Positions 1-7,244 are shown, numbered from the stretch's first letter. The stretch: DNA of 11,592 nucleotides from Clostridiaceae bacterium UBA5444 (GCA_002426575.1 DIRE01000036.1:1-11592); one strand, 5' to 3'. Numbers and translations are program-made. Notes: generated from the sequence alone by a model not told the origin.

Positions 1-19
1 CTATTTTATGCAGAAGGGC

Positions 20-1048
20 TCATTCCGCCTGTATTAACTGCGATACTGTAAGCAATGATTCAAAATCTTTTGGATACCTGTACGTTTCAGAAATATAGTG
101 AAGTATTTTTGCATTACATGTGCTGTTTTTCTGGTGGCTTTCCATTACAGGTGAGAAAATATTTCTGTCTTCAGGCAGTGTAAATGACTCTACAGTCTTT
201 ATCCCCGGGAATGACTGCAGTCCAAATTCAGACATAAAACGCGGGAAGTACTTCCTGTAATATGTGAATGGCTCTGTATCATGCCATACTCCCCAGTAAT
301 GCATGTCCCCGATATTATCACAATTTGGATTATCAAAATCTCCCCTTGCTGATGGTGATGATGGCCAATAAAATGTATCAGCATCTTCTTCTTTTAGTAC
401 GCTTGGAATTATATCATTAAACTGCCTTAGATAATCTTCTCTTGCCTTTTTGTTATCCGGTATCCATTCATCGGAAAGTCCCAATTCTATTTCATTGTTT
501 CCGCACCAAATAGCAAGAGAAGCATGGTGCCTTATTCTTCTGATGTTATCAACAAATTCCTTTTTGATGTTGTCAACAAATTCATCGGTCAAATCGTATA
601 TCATGCATGCAAACATAAAATCCTGCCATACGAGAAGTCCTAGTTCATCACATATTTCATAAAAATAATCATTAGGGTACGTCCCTCCGCCCCAGACTCT
701 TACACAGTTGAAGTTTGCTTTTATGCAGTCCTTAAGCAACTTTTCAGTCCTCTCCCTTGAACACCTTGCAAGCAAACTATCCTCTGGTATATAATCCGCT
801 CCCATTAGAAAAACTTCCGTACCATTTACCACAAATGTAAATGATTGTCCCCACTCATCATCTTCCCTACGTACATTTATAGTTCTTAAACCAAGTTTGA
901 GTGTTCTGCTGTCAAGCACTATATCATCATTTAGCAAGCTAACATTTATATCGTAAAGCGGTTGTTTTCCGTATCCATTTGGCCACCATAATTGCGGATT
1001 TTCAATATCAATAATTATGTGCTCTTCCTTATTTTTTGCGTCAACCAT
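20..1048 (-). pseudogene. GH2 beta-mannosidase, 3' fragment (catalytic part)
   Basis: This is the central and catalytic part of a cytoplasmic beta-mannosidase of glycoside hydrolase family 2, which removes beta-mannose from the non-reducing end of manno-oligosaccharides. Seen in the fragment: the NPQLWWPNGYG motif at the sandwich domain boundary (residues 17-27); the TIM-barrel motifs VRVWGGGTYPNDYFYEICDE and LVWQDFMFAC; the acid/base glutamate in WCGNNEIE (E186); and the nucleophile in FMSEFGLQSFP. It continues the upstream fragment (1054-1752) in another frame, so its ATG at 1048 is probably not a native start. The frame stops right after SQLIQAE, where family members go on for roughly 200 more residues. 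In the neighbouring frame, RNEPFC resembles the family segment that normally follows, which suggests a second lesion. Family identity is sure; loss of function is inferred. Confidence 0.85.
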
Positions 1049-1053
1049 ATTTA

Positions 1054-1752
1054 CTATTTTTTACCATCAGGAGTTTCAATATCTATCTTTATTTGAGTAT
1101 CCTGCTCAGTCCATACTTCCCTGTTCACTCTTATATCAAGTGATACTTTTTCTTTTTGATGGTTCTGTTTAATGTATACCTGCTCTATTCTTTCAATATT
1201 ATAACCCTTAATCGATATATCTCTCCATATCCCCATATTAGGAAGCTTCGGGCCCCAGTCCCACCCGAACATGCAGTGTGCCTTTCTCAAATAGTATGAT
1301 CCCTCCAGAGAATCATCCCTTTCAAGTACCGGTTCTTCAGCATGTTTTTTCTCACAATACTTGACAGGCGATGAAAATAAAATATATATTGTATTTTCAC
1401 CTTCTATTAATATGTTCTTAACATCAAATTCATACATCCTGTGCATGTTGTCCGTACCGCCTATCTTCTTACCGTTTAGTGTTATTTCTGCAAGCGTGTC
1501 CAGCCCATTGCAGCATAGAAATACTTTCTCATTTGACAGTAAACACTTGTCTACTTCAAAACTAGTCCTATACTCATAGTCATTGTATGACAACTTCAAT
1601 GCGTCATATTCATTCTCTCTGTAAAATGGGTCCTCAGCCAAATTAGCATTCAAAAGGTCACTATACATATCGCCGGGTACGTCTGCTTCGATCCATTTAT
1701 CCCATGTTGTCTGCCTCATCTGCCATTTTCCATTTAAAGTTTTTTCTATCAC
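1054..1752 (-). pseudogene. GH2 beta-mannosidase, 5' fragment (sugar-binding domain)
   Basis: This is the N-terminal galactose-binding-like domain and start of the immunoglobulin-like domain of the same GH2 beta-mannosidase. Typical landmarks are the opening LNGKWQMRQ, VPGDMYSDLL, CCNGLDTLAEITLNGKKIG, and RKAHCMFGWDWGPKLP followed by GIWRDISI. The start is GTG at 1752: AAGGAG lies 8 nt upstream, and the only nearby ATG (1757) is followed at once by an in-frame TGA. The frame ends in IETPDGKK and then TAG at 1056-1054, directly after a run of six A. One extra A would read on without a stop through KKIVNMVDAKN into the 3' fragment (20-1048). The break is therefore a single-base deletion in a homopolymer, either real or a sequencing error. 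A decayed sugar permease end lies 70 bp upstream, the usual operon partner. Confidence 0.85.
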
Positions 1753-1822
1753 AACATTAGCTCCTTTCTATAAATCATTCTATTTTAGCTATGTGCTATT
1801 TTTGCATAATTCACAAGTACAT

Positions 1823-1900
1823 TTACCAGCCTTTTACGGCTCCTGGAGTTATGCCTTCAATAATCTTTTTGTTAAATATAAGGTATATTGCAATTGGCTA
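1823..1900 (-). pseudogene. C-terminal remnant of sugar ABC-transporter permease (MalG-like)
   Basis: Read on the minus strand from about 1897 to the TAA at 1825-1823, the sequence encodes PIAIYLIFNK and then KIIEGITPGAVKGW. This is the characteristic C-terminal end of MalG-type carbohydrate ABC permeases, whose usual ending is close to (F/Y)xxxIxxGxTxGAVKG. A TAG (1900-1898) interrupts the frame just before this piece, and a TGA follows further upstream. No earlier permease sequence is recognisable, so about 250 residues are missing. The remnant sits 70 bp before the beta-mannosidase, consistent with a former oligosaccharide-uptake operon. The call rests on about 24 residues, but the match to the family ending is distinctive. 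Confidence 0.7.
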
Positions 1901-2010
1901 GTCCACACTTTTAATATCACTATATCATAATATTCTGTAAACTCAAGCAAATACAAAAACCATGCAAAGATAATATTATATGTCATTTTCTGCTATCATA
2001 ATATTAATAA

Positions 2011-2022
2011 TTTCTGTATAAT
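2011..2022 (+). promoter_or_regulatory. possible -10 region for the small membrane protein gene
   Basis: TATAAT at 2017-2022 is a perfect -10 hexamer lying about 33 bp before the ATG at 2055. No good -35 hexamer is visible at 16-18 nt, so this is only a candidate. The surrounding 1926-2054 stretch is very AT-rich and otherwise holds nothing recognisable. Confidence 0.3.
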
Positions 2023-2054
2023 TAAATTATCAGCCTTTATGGGGGTTATAATTA

Positions 2055-2285
2055 ATGTTTAAGATTATAATTATTTTTATAGTAACTTTTTGTATTGTTT
2101 TAACAATTTCAAGGAAGTTAAATAAATCATGGCTCGCTTATGCATTGCTGGGAATTGAATTGACTATTTTAGGCGGAATATGGTTAATATATTATAACCA
2201 AAGCTCTAGGTTGCTTGAGCCTTTTATAATATTGCTAGGTTTTGTATTAGTTTTAGTATCATTTGTAATAAGCGAAGATAAATAA
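2055..2285 (+). CDS. small hydrophobic membrane protein, unknown function
   Basis: This 76-residue protein is almost entirely hydrophobic. Residues 2-18 (FKIIIIFIVTFCIVLTI) form a first membrane segment. A short basic loop (SRKLNKSW) follows, then a second segment at about 27-46 and a third at about 54-72, and the charged tail SEDK. GGGGG at 2041-2045 lies 9 nt before the ATG and can serve as ribosome binding site. The gene is alone on the plus strand between the decayed mannosidase locus and the convergent metG-tatD operon, and it ends just before a hairpin shared by both directions. I do not recognise a family. Coding status is supported by length, a plausible RBS, a TATAAT upstream and the clean three-helix pattern. 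Confidence 0.6.
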   Translation: MFKIIIIFIVTFCIVLTISRKLNKSWLAYALLGIELTILGGIWLIYYNQSSRLLEPFIILLGFVLVLVSFVISEDK

Positions 2286-2324
2286 AAAAAGGATCCCACA
2301 CAATATATATTGCATGGAACCTTT
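2281..2324 (-). terminator. Rho-independent terminator after tatD (possibly bidirectional)
   Basis: AAAGGATCC (2288-2296) pairs with GGAACCTTT (2316-2324) with one internal mismatch, and the loop itself contains the palindrome CAATATATATTG. On the minus strand the hairpin is followed by seven T and then ATTT, an excellent terminator for the metG-tatD operon. In the plus direction the T tract is weak, but the hairpin lies right after the small convergent gene and may serve it too. Confidence 0.8.
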
Positions 2325-2327
2325 CTA

Positions 2328-3098
2328 TTAATCTATACCAAAAAGCCTTTTGGCATTTTCCTCTGTTTTTTTCTCGAAGAATTCTTGTTCAATTCCTAAT
2401 ACTTCACTGGCTTTTGCTACTACATATTTTAAATTTCTAGAATCGTTTCTTTTTCCTCTAAAAGGCACTGGTGAGAGATATGGGCAGTCTGTTTCAATTA
2501 GAATATTTTCAATTGGGACTTCCTTTAAAACCTCTAAAGACTTTTTTGCGTTTTTGAAGGTTATAACGCCGCCAAAGCCTATAAAAAAGCCAAGCTTTAC
2601 ATATTCCCTTACCATTTCTACGCTTCCAGAATAGCAATGAAGAACTCCGCGAAGTCCCATTTTGCTGTACTTTTTTATTATATCAAATGTATCTTTGTGC
2701 GCTTCCCTGTCATGGACTATTATTGGTAGATTAAGCTTTATTGCAAGCTCAATTTGCTTTTCAAATACCTGTTTTTGCAATACATCTTCTGCTTTGTCCT
2801 CATAGTAATAGTCAAGGCCAATCTCTCCTATTGCAACAACCTTTTTATTTTGGGCAAGCTCTTCTAATATACTTATTGAGTTTTCGTCAAATCCACCTGC
2901 ATCTTCAGGATGGACTCCAACGGCTGCATATAAAAAGTCATATTTTTTTGCTAATTCAATAGCCTTTTTAGAAGACTCAATGTTGCTTCCAGCATCTATT
3001 ATGTGGGAAACAACGCTTTCTCTAACCTGCCTTAGTACCTCATCCCTATCTTCATCAAATGCCTCATCATCATAATGGGCATGAGAATCAAAAATCAA
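2328..3098 (-). CDS. tatD: TatD-family metal-dependent hydrolase / DNase
   Basis: A 256-residue TIM-barrel amidohydrolase of the TatD/YabD family, a cytoplasmic metal-dependent enzyme with 3'-5' exonuclease activity in studied members. All expected metal ligands are visible: H6 and H8 (DSHAHYDD), E92 (GEIGLDYYY), H129 (VHDREAHKDT), H154 (LHCYSGS) and D204 (ETDCPYLSP). The family tail motif PFRGKRNDS is also present. Length is typical. The start is TTG at 3098-3096, supported by AAGGAG 9 nt upstream; no ATG lies near enough to compete. It follows metG by 57 bp on the same strand, the metS-yabD order known from Bacillus subtilis, and is probably co-transcribed under the metG T-box. The orthologue in B. 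subtilis is called yabD. Confidence 0.95.
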   Translation of the reverse strand: MIFDSHAHYDDEAFDEDRDEVLRQVRESVVSHIIDAGSNIESSKKAIELAKKYDFLYAAVGVHPEDAGGFDENSISILEELAQNKKVVAIGEIGLDYYYEDKAEDVLQKQVFEKQIELAIKLNLPIIVHDREAHKDTFDIIKKYSKMGLRGVLHCYSGSVEMVREYVKLGFFIGFGGVITFKNAKKSLEVLKEVPIENILIETDCPYLSPVPFRGKRNDSRNLKYVVAKASEVLGIEQEFFEKKTEENAKRLFGID

Positions 3099-3155
3099 TT
3101 ATATCAACTCCTTAATGCAAAAAGTGTACCGTAAAGCTGAAGCCTTCTGCAATAA

Positions 3156-5111
3156 TTATCTTATAGAAGATCCGCTTGGAATATCCTTATCTAATGTTAC
3201 AATAGATAGTTTATCACCATCTGAGGCTGCAAGTATCATTCCATAGGAATCTACTCCTCTTAATTTGGCAGGTTTTAAGTTTGCAACAAGTACAACCGTC
3301 TTTCCAACTAACTCCTCCGGTTTATAATGCTTTGATAAGCCAGATACTATTTGCCTTGTTTCGCCTCCCATATCAACTTGAAGCTTCAATAGCTTATTTG
3401 AGTTCTCTATTTTTTCACAGGATATAACCTTTACAGCTCTTAGATCAACCTTTGAAAAATCATCTATGGTTATCTCTGGCTTAATAGCATCTTTAACCTT
3501 TATCTCTAAGGGCTTTTGTTCTGTAGATTTTATCTGTTTATCTCTTTCATTTTCAAGCTCTGCTATCTTCTTATCAATATCAATCCTTGGGAATATTGCA
3601 TCGCCTTTATGAACACTGACTCCAGGCTTTAAATTTCCGAAAGTCTGTATGCTATCCCAGGTTATAAGCTCATCAGGTATACTTAATTGAGAGTTTATTT
3701 TAGGTGATGTTGTAGGTATAAAAGAAGATACAAGTACTGATATAATCCTTAGTGTCTCACATAGATTATATATAACTGTTGCAAGTCTTCCTTTTTGGGC
3801 TTCATCCTTTGCTAATGCCCATGGTGTAGTCTCATCTATATATTTATTAGCGCGGCCTATAAGCCTCCATATTTCATCTAGTGCACCACTTATATTTAGT
3901 TCATTCATAAGCTTTTCTACTTTGCAAGGTGTTTGAACTGCTAAATTAATTAGCCCGCCGTCAACAGCTTCTTTATCTGCTGGGGATGGAACCTTTCCAT
4001 CAAAATACTTCTCAACCATTGTAACTGTCCTTGATACAAGGTTTCCAAGATCATTGGCAAGATCTGAATTGATCTTTTTCATAAATATCTCATTATTGAA
4101 AAGCCCATCAGAACCAAAAGGAATCTCTCTCAATAGATAGTATCTTACAGGGTCTACCCCAAAATGATTTACAAGTACAACAGGGTCAACCACATTTCCC
4201 TTGGACTTTGACATCTTTCCTCCATCTACTAATAACCAGCCATGACCAAAAACCTGCTTTGGAAGTGGAAGATCTAATGCCATAAGCATAATAGGCCATA
4301 TTATTGTGTGGAACCTTATAATGTCTTTACCTACAAGGTGAACATCTGCAGGCCAATACTTTTTGTATAGGGAGTCATCGCATCCTCCATAGCCTAATGC
4401 TGTTATATAGTTTGAAAGAGCATCTATCCATACATATACCACGTGCTTTTCGTCAAAAGTAACAGGTATTCCCCATGAAAATGACGTTCTTGATACACAT
4501 AAATCATCAAGCCCTGGTTTTAGGAAATTATTCAGCATCTCATTTTTTCTAGATTCAGGTTGTATAAAATCTGGATTTTCTTCTATATATTTTATTAGCC
4601 TGTCTTGATATTTTGACATTTTGAAAAAATATGCCTCTTCTTTTGTAAGTTCAACAGGCCTTCCACAGTCAGGGCATTTACCGTCTACTGCTTGCTTTTC
4701 TGTCCAAAATGCCTCACAAGGAGTACAATATAGGCCTTCATAATAACCTTTATAAATATCCCCTTGATCATATAGTTTTTTAAATATCTTTTGTACAGCC
4801 TCTTTATGATACTCATCAGTGGTTCTTATAAATTTATCATAAGATATATCCATAAGCTTCCAAAGGTCTTTTATTCCTGCAACCATTTTATCTAAATAGT
4901 CTTTTGGCTTTTCTCCCTTTTGTTCTGCAATCCTCTGTATCTTTTGACCATGCTCATCAGTTCCCGTTAAAAACATTACGTCATATCCAGTAAGTCTTTT
5001 AAATCTTGCCATTGCATCAGCTGCAACAGTTGTATAGGTATTTCCTATATGAAGTTTATCGCTTGGATAATATATAGGTGTTGTGATATAAAAAGTCTTT
5101 TTTTGTTCCAT
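3156..5111 (-). CDS. metG: methionyl-tRNA synthetase with C-terminal tRNA-binding domain
   Basis: Methionyl-tRNA synthetase (651 residues) charges tRNA-Met with methionine for initiation and elongation. The class I signatures are clear: HIGN at 21-24 and KMSKS at 299-303. A zinc knuckle holds two Cys-X2-Cys pairs (C129/C132 and C146/C149). The catalytic core is followed by the alpha-helical anticodon-binding domain (about 340-500), a charged linker (510-545) and an OB-fold tRNA-binding domain of the Trbp111/EMAP-II type (about 548-651), with the typical FSKVDLRAVKV, SNKLLKLQVD and LKPAKLRG segments. The ATG at 5111 is preceded by GGGAGG, an optimal ribosome binding site. The gene lies behind a complete T-box leader whose specifier codon reads ATG, and it is followed by tatD in the same operon. 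Confidence 0.98.
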   Translation of the reverse strand: MEQKKTFYITTPIYYPSDKLHIGNTYTTVAADAMARFKRLTGYDVMFLTGTDEHGQKIQRIAEQKGEKPKDYLDKMVAGIKDLWKLMDISYDKFIRTTDEYHKEAVQKIFKKLYDQGDIYKGYYEGLYCTPCEAFWTEKQAVDGKCPDCGRPVELTKEEAYFFKMSKYQDRLIKYIEENPDFIQPESRKNEMLNNFLKPGLDDLCVSRTSFSWGIPVTFDEKHVVYVWIDALSNYITALGYGGCDDSLYKKYWPADVHLVGKDIIRFHTIIWPIMLMALDLPLPKQVFGHGWLLVDGGKMSKSKGNVVDPVVLVNHFGVDPVRYYLLREIPFGSDGLFNNEIFMKKINSDLANDLGNLVSRTVTMVEKYFDGKVPSPADKEAVDGGLINLAVQTPCKVEKLMNELNISGALDEIWRLIGRANKYIDETTPWALAKDEAQKGRLATVIYNLCETLRIISVLVSSFIPTTSPKINSQLSIPDELITWDSIQTFGNLKPGVSVHKGDAIFPRIDIDKKIAELENERDKQIKSTEQKPLEIKVKDAIKPEITIDDFSKVDLRAVKVISCEKIENSNKLLKLQVDMGGETRQIVSGLSKHYKPEELVGKTVVLVANLKPAKLRGVDSYGMILAASDGDKLSIVTLDKDIPSGSSIR

Positions 5112-5149
5112 TTAATTACCTCCCGTAACTATTATTATTTACAAAAAAT

Positions 5150-5182
5150 AAAAAAACTCGCACCTTCTTATGAAGGGGCGAG
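5150..5182 (-). terminator. T-box regulated terminator hairpin
   Basis: CTCGC-C-CCTTC and GAAGG-T-GCGAG form a 10-bp stem with one mismatch and an ATAA loop, followed by seven T on the minus strand. This is the default terminator of the metG leader. Binding of uncharged tRNA to the upstream T-box sequence is expected to favour the alternative antiterminator. It may also stop readthrough from the upstream sigma-factor operon, for which no separate terminator is visible. Confidence 0.9.
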
Positions 5183-5432
5183 ATAATCGCGTTACCACCC
5201 TAATTCTTCCTAACCTTGCGGCAAGGAACTCAACAAGTGACAGATAATCACTCTGCAGTTTAACGGCTGCTTGCGGCAAAGCTTACTATTTACTGCTTTA
5301 TTTTTAAAGCTTAAAGATTCAGCTTTGCGATTCAGGGGCCATGTTCAGCAGCTTCGTTTGCACTGGCTTTCACCTACCCCAGCTCTCTTTTAAACATACT
5401 AACCTGCCTACTCTTCCCATCAACATCTTTAA
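5150..5432 (-). promoter_or_regulatory. T-box riboswitch, methionine (specifier ATG)
   Basis: This leader RNA senses uncharged tRNA-Met and controls metG. Stem I is closed by TTAAAGAT (5432-5425) with ATCTTTAA (5318-5311). It holds the conserved GGGAAGAGTA segment (5418-5409) and the distal AGAGAGCTGG ... GTGAAAGCCAGT segment (5388-5362). The specifier position GAAC-ATG-G places codon ATG at 5342-5340. The T-box sequence AGGGTGGTAACGCG is at 5201-5188. It overlaps the antiterminator, and the competing terminator follows at 5182-5150. The bulge TGGT would pair with ACCA, fitting the A73 discriminator of tRNA-Met. The specifier loop was assigned by eye. Confidence 0.92.
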
Positions 5433-5442
5433 ATATAAGTCA

Positions 5443-5471
5443 AATATATACTAATAATTATATTTTGTCAA
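5443..5471 (-). promoter_or_regulatory. sigma-A type promoter of the metG-tatD operon
   Basis: On the minus strand a perfect TTGACA (5471-5466) is separated by exactly 17 nt from TATATT (5448-5443). Transcription would begin near 5436, right before T-box Stem I. The promoter begins only about 20 bp after the stop codon of the preceding gene. Confidence 0.85.
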
Positions 5472-5490
5472 CAGCTTATCTATTATTCGT

Positions 5491-6162
5491 TTATTTGTCT
5501 TTTTTCGCCTTGCTTAACATATATATTCCTCCAATTATAAGAAGGACAGGGATAAACATATTTGATGCAATGCTAATTATACGAAACATACCTTCATTAT
5601 ATGCATAATGACTAACTTCTTTAAAAAGCATGTATACTCCTAATAGTATTATAATTGTTCCTACAGCACTCTTTCTTTCAGAAAGATATACCTTTATATC
5701 ATTATAACCATAATCCTCAAATATAGGGTTATCGGGTATAGCTTCGCCCCTTGCCAACATCTTCCTGCAGTGATAGCTATCAAAGGCACTATAAAACCAT
5801 ACAATACAAGCTAATGGTACAAACAAGGGGCTCAATATGTTTATTGTGGATGCAAAAGCTACAAGTATAAAGAATGTTGCAAGAAACTGAAGTCCTCTTT
5901 TCATAAGTCCTAAATACATATGCCTAAGCCCTGGAACAGCCATAAATATAAAGAATAAAAAGCCACTATATCCATCACTTTGCTTATAGTTATTACCTCT
6001 GCTATTTGGATCTCCATTGGGATTTGTATTTTGGCTTCTATTTGCACAAGACTTACATACATTTCTTCCATTTACTATTGTAAGACAGTCCCTGCACACA
6101 GGCTGGCCACAAGATGAGCATATAAACTCTGCATCCCTGTCGTTATGATATATACATTTCAT
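5491..6162 (-). CDS. B-box zinc-finger multi-pass membrane protein (TM2-like), ECF operon
   Basis: A 223-residue protein with an N-terminal B-box-like zinc finger. Eight metal ligands are evenly placed: C3, H6, C15, C18, C23, C26, C36 and C39. A polar linker rich in Asn/Gly (41-62) follows. The membrane part has two or three segments between about 66 and 128, including VPGLRHMYLGLMKRGLQF, which resembles the TM2 turn motif. Two more segments at about 165-182 and 198-216 carry GxxML repeats like those of the LiaI/LiaF-type DUF5668 region. The zinc finger should face the cytoplasm. The ATG overlaps the stop of the anti-sigma gene in ATGA, with a GAGGAGGG ribosome binding site inside that gene, so the two are translationally coupled. 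The role is unknown; a part in envelope sensing with the sigma/anti-sigma pair is inferred from position only. Confidence 0.88.
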   Translation of the reverse strand: MKCIYHNDRDAEFICSSCGQPVCRDCLTIVNGRNVCKSCANRSQNTNPNGDPNSRGNNYKQSDGYSGFLFFIFMAVPGLRHMYLGLMKRGLQFLATFFILVAFASTINILSPLFVPLACIVWFYSAFDSYHCRKMLARGEAIPDNPIFEDYGYNDIKVYLSERKSAVGTIIILLGVYMLFKEVSHYAYNEGMFRIISIASNMFIPVLLIIGGIYMLSKAKKDK

Positions 6163-6620
6163 TTTATCCCTCCTCTTGGATTCATAATTTTTTTAATATA
6201 TGTCTGTATTTCATTTGTTTTTATACCTAAATCTGAGTTAATTGATACAGCGCTGCTTACTATATCTCCTGTGTACTTAGTTATAGTAGTGTTTACGGAA
6301 GGAATACTTATAAATATTAAGAGCATACCAGTTAAAACAAAGCTAATTCCTAGATTTATAAAAGGGGACTTGTTAAAATAAAACTTTTTAGCATTTACCC
6401 TTTCATCTTCTACCCTATTCATCACACACTCTGTAAGGTTTATTTGAGGGTAAACCTGCTTCTCTATGCTAAGTATTGAGTTTAATTCTTTTAATGTAGC
6501 AAACTCATCACTGCATCTTTGGCAGTTTTTAATGTGTAATGCTATTTTGTCTGTTATGCCGTCATCAAGCCTTCCCATTATATATTCATCAAGTTTAGGT
6601 ATCACTTCACGACATTCCAT
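6159..6620 (-). CDS. zinc-binding anti-sigma factor with one membrane segment
   Basis: A 153-residue protein with the ZAS/zf-HC2 anti-sigma architecture. The N-terminal cytoplasmic domain carries C3 and the H29-X3-C33-X2-C36 motif (LHIKNCQRCSDEF), the zinc-binding signature of anti-sigma factors that hold ECF sigma factors inactive. One membrane segment follows at about 91-108 (LGISFVLTGMLLIFISI), then an extracytoplasmic tail of about 45 residues that is too short for a sensor domain. The ATG at 6620 lies inside the end of the sigma gene (19-bp overlap), with GGAGGAG embedded in sigma codons. Its own stop overlaps the next start by 4 bp. Order and overlaps make it the cognate regulator of the sigma factor upstream with high likelihood. 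Confidence 0.92.
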   Translation of the reverse strand: MECREVIPKLDEYIMGRLDDGITDKIALHIKNCQRCSDEFATLKELNSILSIEKQVYPQINLTECVMNRVEDERVNAKKFYFNKSPFINLGISFVLTGMLLIFISIPSVNTTITKYTGDIVSSAVSINSDLGIKTNEIQTYIKKIMNPRGGIK

Positions 6621-7192
6621 AAATATTCTCCTCCATTACTTGGTTTTAAAAGCTTCTCCTTCAACATCTTCTTTGCCCTATAAAGTCTTGTTTCAGCAGT
6701 TTTAACTGGTATTTCCAATATATCTGCAATTTCTCTGCAGCTTAGATCTTTATAGTTATATAGAATAATAACTGTTCTATATATCTCTGGAAGATTGTCT
6801 ACGGCGTTTCTTACTATCTCTATCTTTTCATTCTTTATTGCCATATCTTCTGGTGACGGTTTATTTGAAGGTATTCTTCCTATGTATTCATCCTCTTCAA
6901 TAGATTTTTCATACCGAGTTTTCTTATGCTTTCTAGTCCAGTCAATGCAGGTGTTTATGCCTATCCTATAAAGCCATGTTGAAAACTTTGATGTATTTTT
7001 GAATGTATGAAGTTTTCTGTATACCTTTAGAAAAATCTCTTGAGATAAATCCTGAGATTCTACATAATCATGAGTGTATTTATAACAAAGGTCATATATC
7101 ATATTTTTGTATTCATCTATCAATATTGAATAGGCTTCACTATGGCCATCAAGTACAAGCCTCACAACATCTTCATCCTTCAACACCGTCAC
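6602..7192 (-). CDS. ECF-type RNA polymerase sigma factor (SigW/RpoE-like)
   Basis: An extracytoplasmic-function sigma factor of about 196 residues with only regions 2 and 4. Region 2 spans about 20-90, with DYVESQDLSQEIFLKVYRKL (core binding and region 2.2) and FSTWLYRIGINTCIDWTRKH (-10 recognition). Region 4 spans about 130-182: LPEIYRTVIILYNYKDLSCR and the helix-turn-helix EIADILEIPVKTAETRLYRA that reads the -35. The open frame can begin at GTG 7192, but AGGTGA at 7194-7189 looks like the ribosome binding site. That favours GTG 7186 or TTG 7183, giving a start at about LKDEDVV. It heads a three-gene operon with its anti-sigma factor and a zinc-finger membrane protein. The regulon cannot be read from this window. 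Confidence 0.95.
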   Translation of the reverse strand: MTVLKDEDVVRLVLDGHSEAYSILIDEYKNMIYDLCYKYTHDYVESQDLSQEIFLKVYRKLHTFKNTSKFSTWLYRIGINTCIDWTRKHKKTRYEKSIEEDEYIGRIPSNKPSPEDMAIKNEKIEIVRNAVDNLPEIYRTVIILYNYKDLSCREIADILEIPVKTAETRLYRAKKMLKEKLLKPSNGGEYLWNVVK

Positions 7193-7215
7193 CTGCCCTT
7201 CTGTTTACATTATTT

Positions 7216-7244
7216 TAGACGAAATTCTTCTACTATTCACTTCA
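7216..7244 (-). promoter_or_regulatory. putative ECF-type autoregulated promoter
   Basis: On the minus strand TGAAGT (7244-7239), a 17-nt spacer, and CGTCTA (7221-7216) resemble Bacillus ECF promoters (TGAAAC, 16-17 nt, CGTA or CGTCTA). It sits about 25-30 bp before the sigma-factor start, where autoregulation is usual. The -35 differs from consensus in two of six positions, so the assignment is inference. Confidence 0.5.

Noticed and set aside
199..384. Minus-strand open frame with a His-rich stretch and other alternate-frame ORFs over the mannosidase.
   Set aside because: It lies within the conserved catalytic frame and has no ribosome binding site or family resemblance.
541..583. Two near-identical 19-nt direct repeats 24 bp apart inside the mannosidase (EFVDNIKK then EFVDNIRR).
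   Set aside because: Spacing from the upstream motif to the NNE catalytic region equals that of other GH2 proteins as I recall them, so it is not an inserted duplication; likely chance similarity of two helix turns.
5485..5495. A terminator for the sigma operon before the metG promoter.
   Set aside because: No hairpin is visible between the stop at 5491 and TTGACA at 5471; the T-box terminator may catch readthrough.
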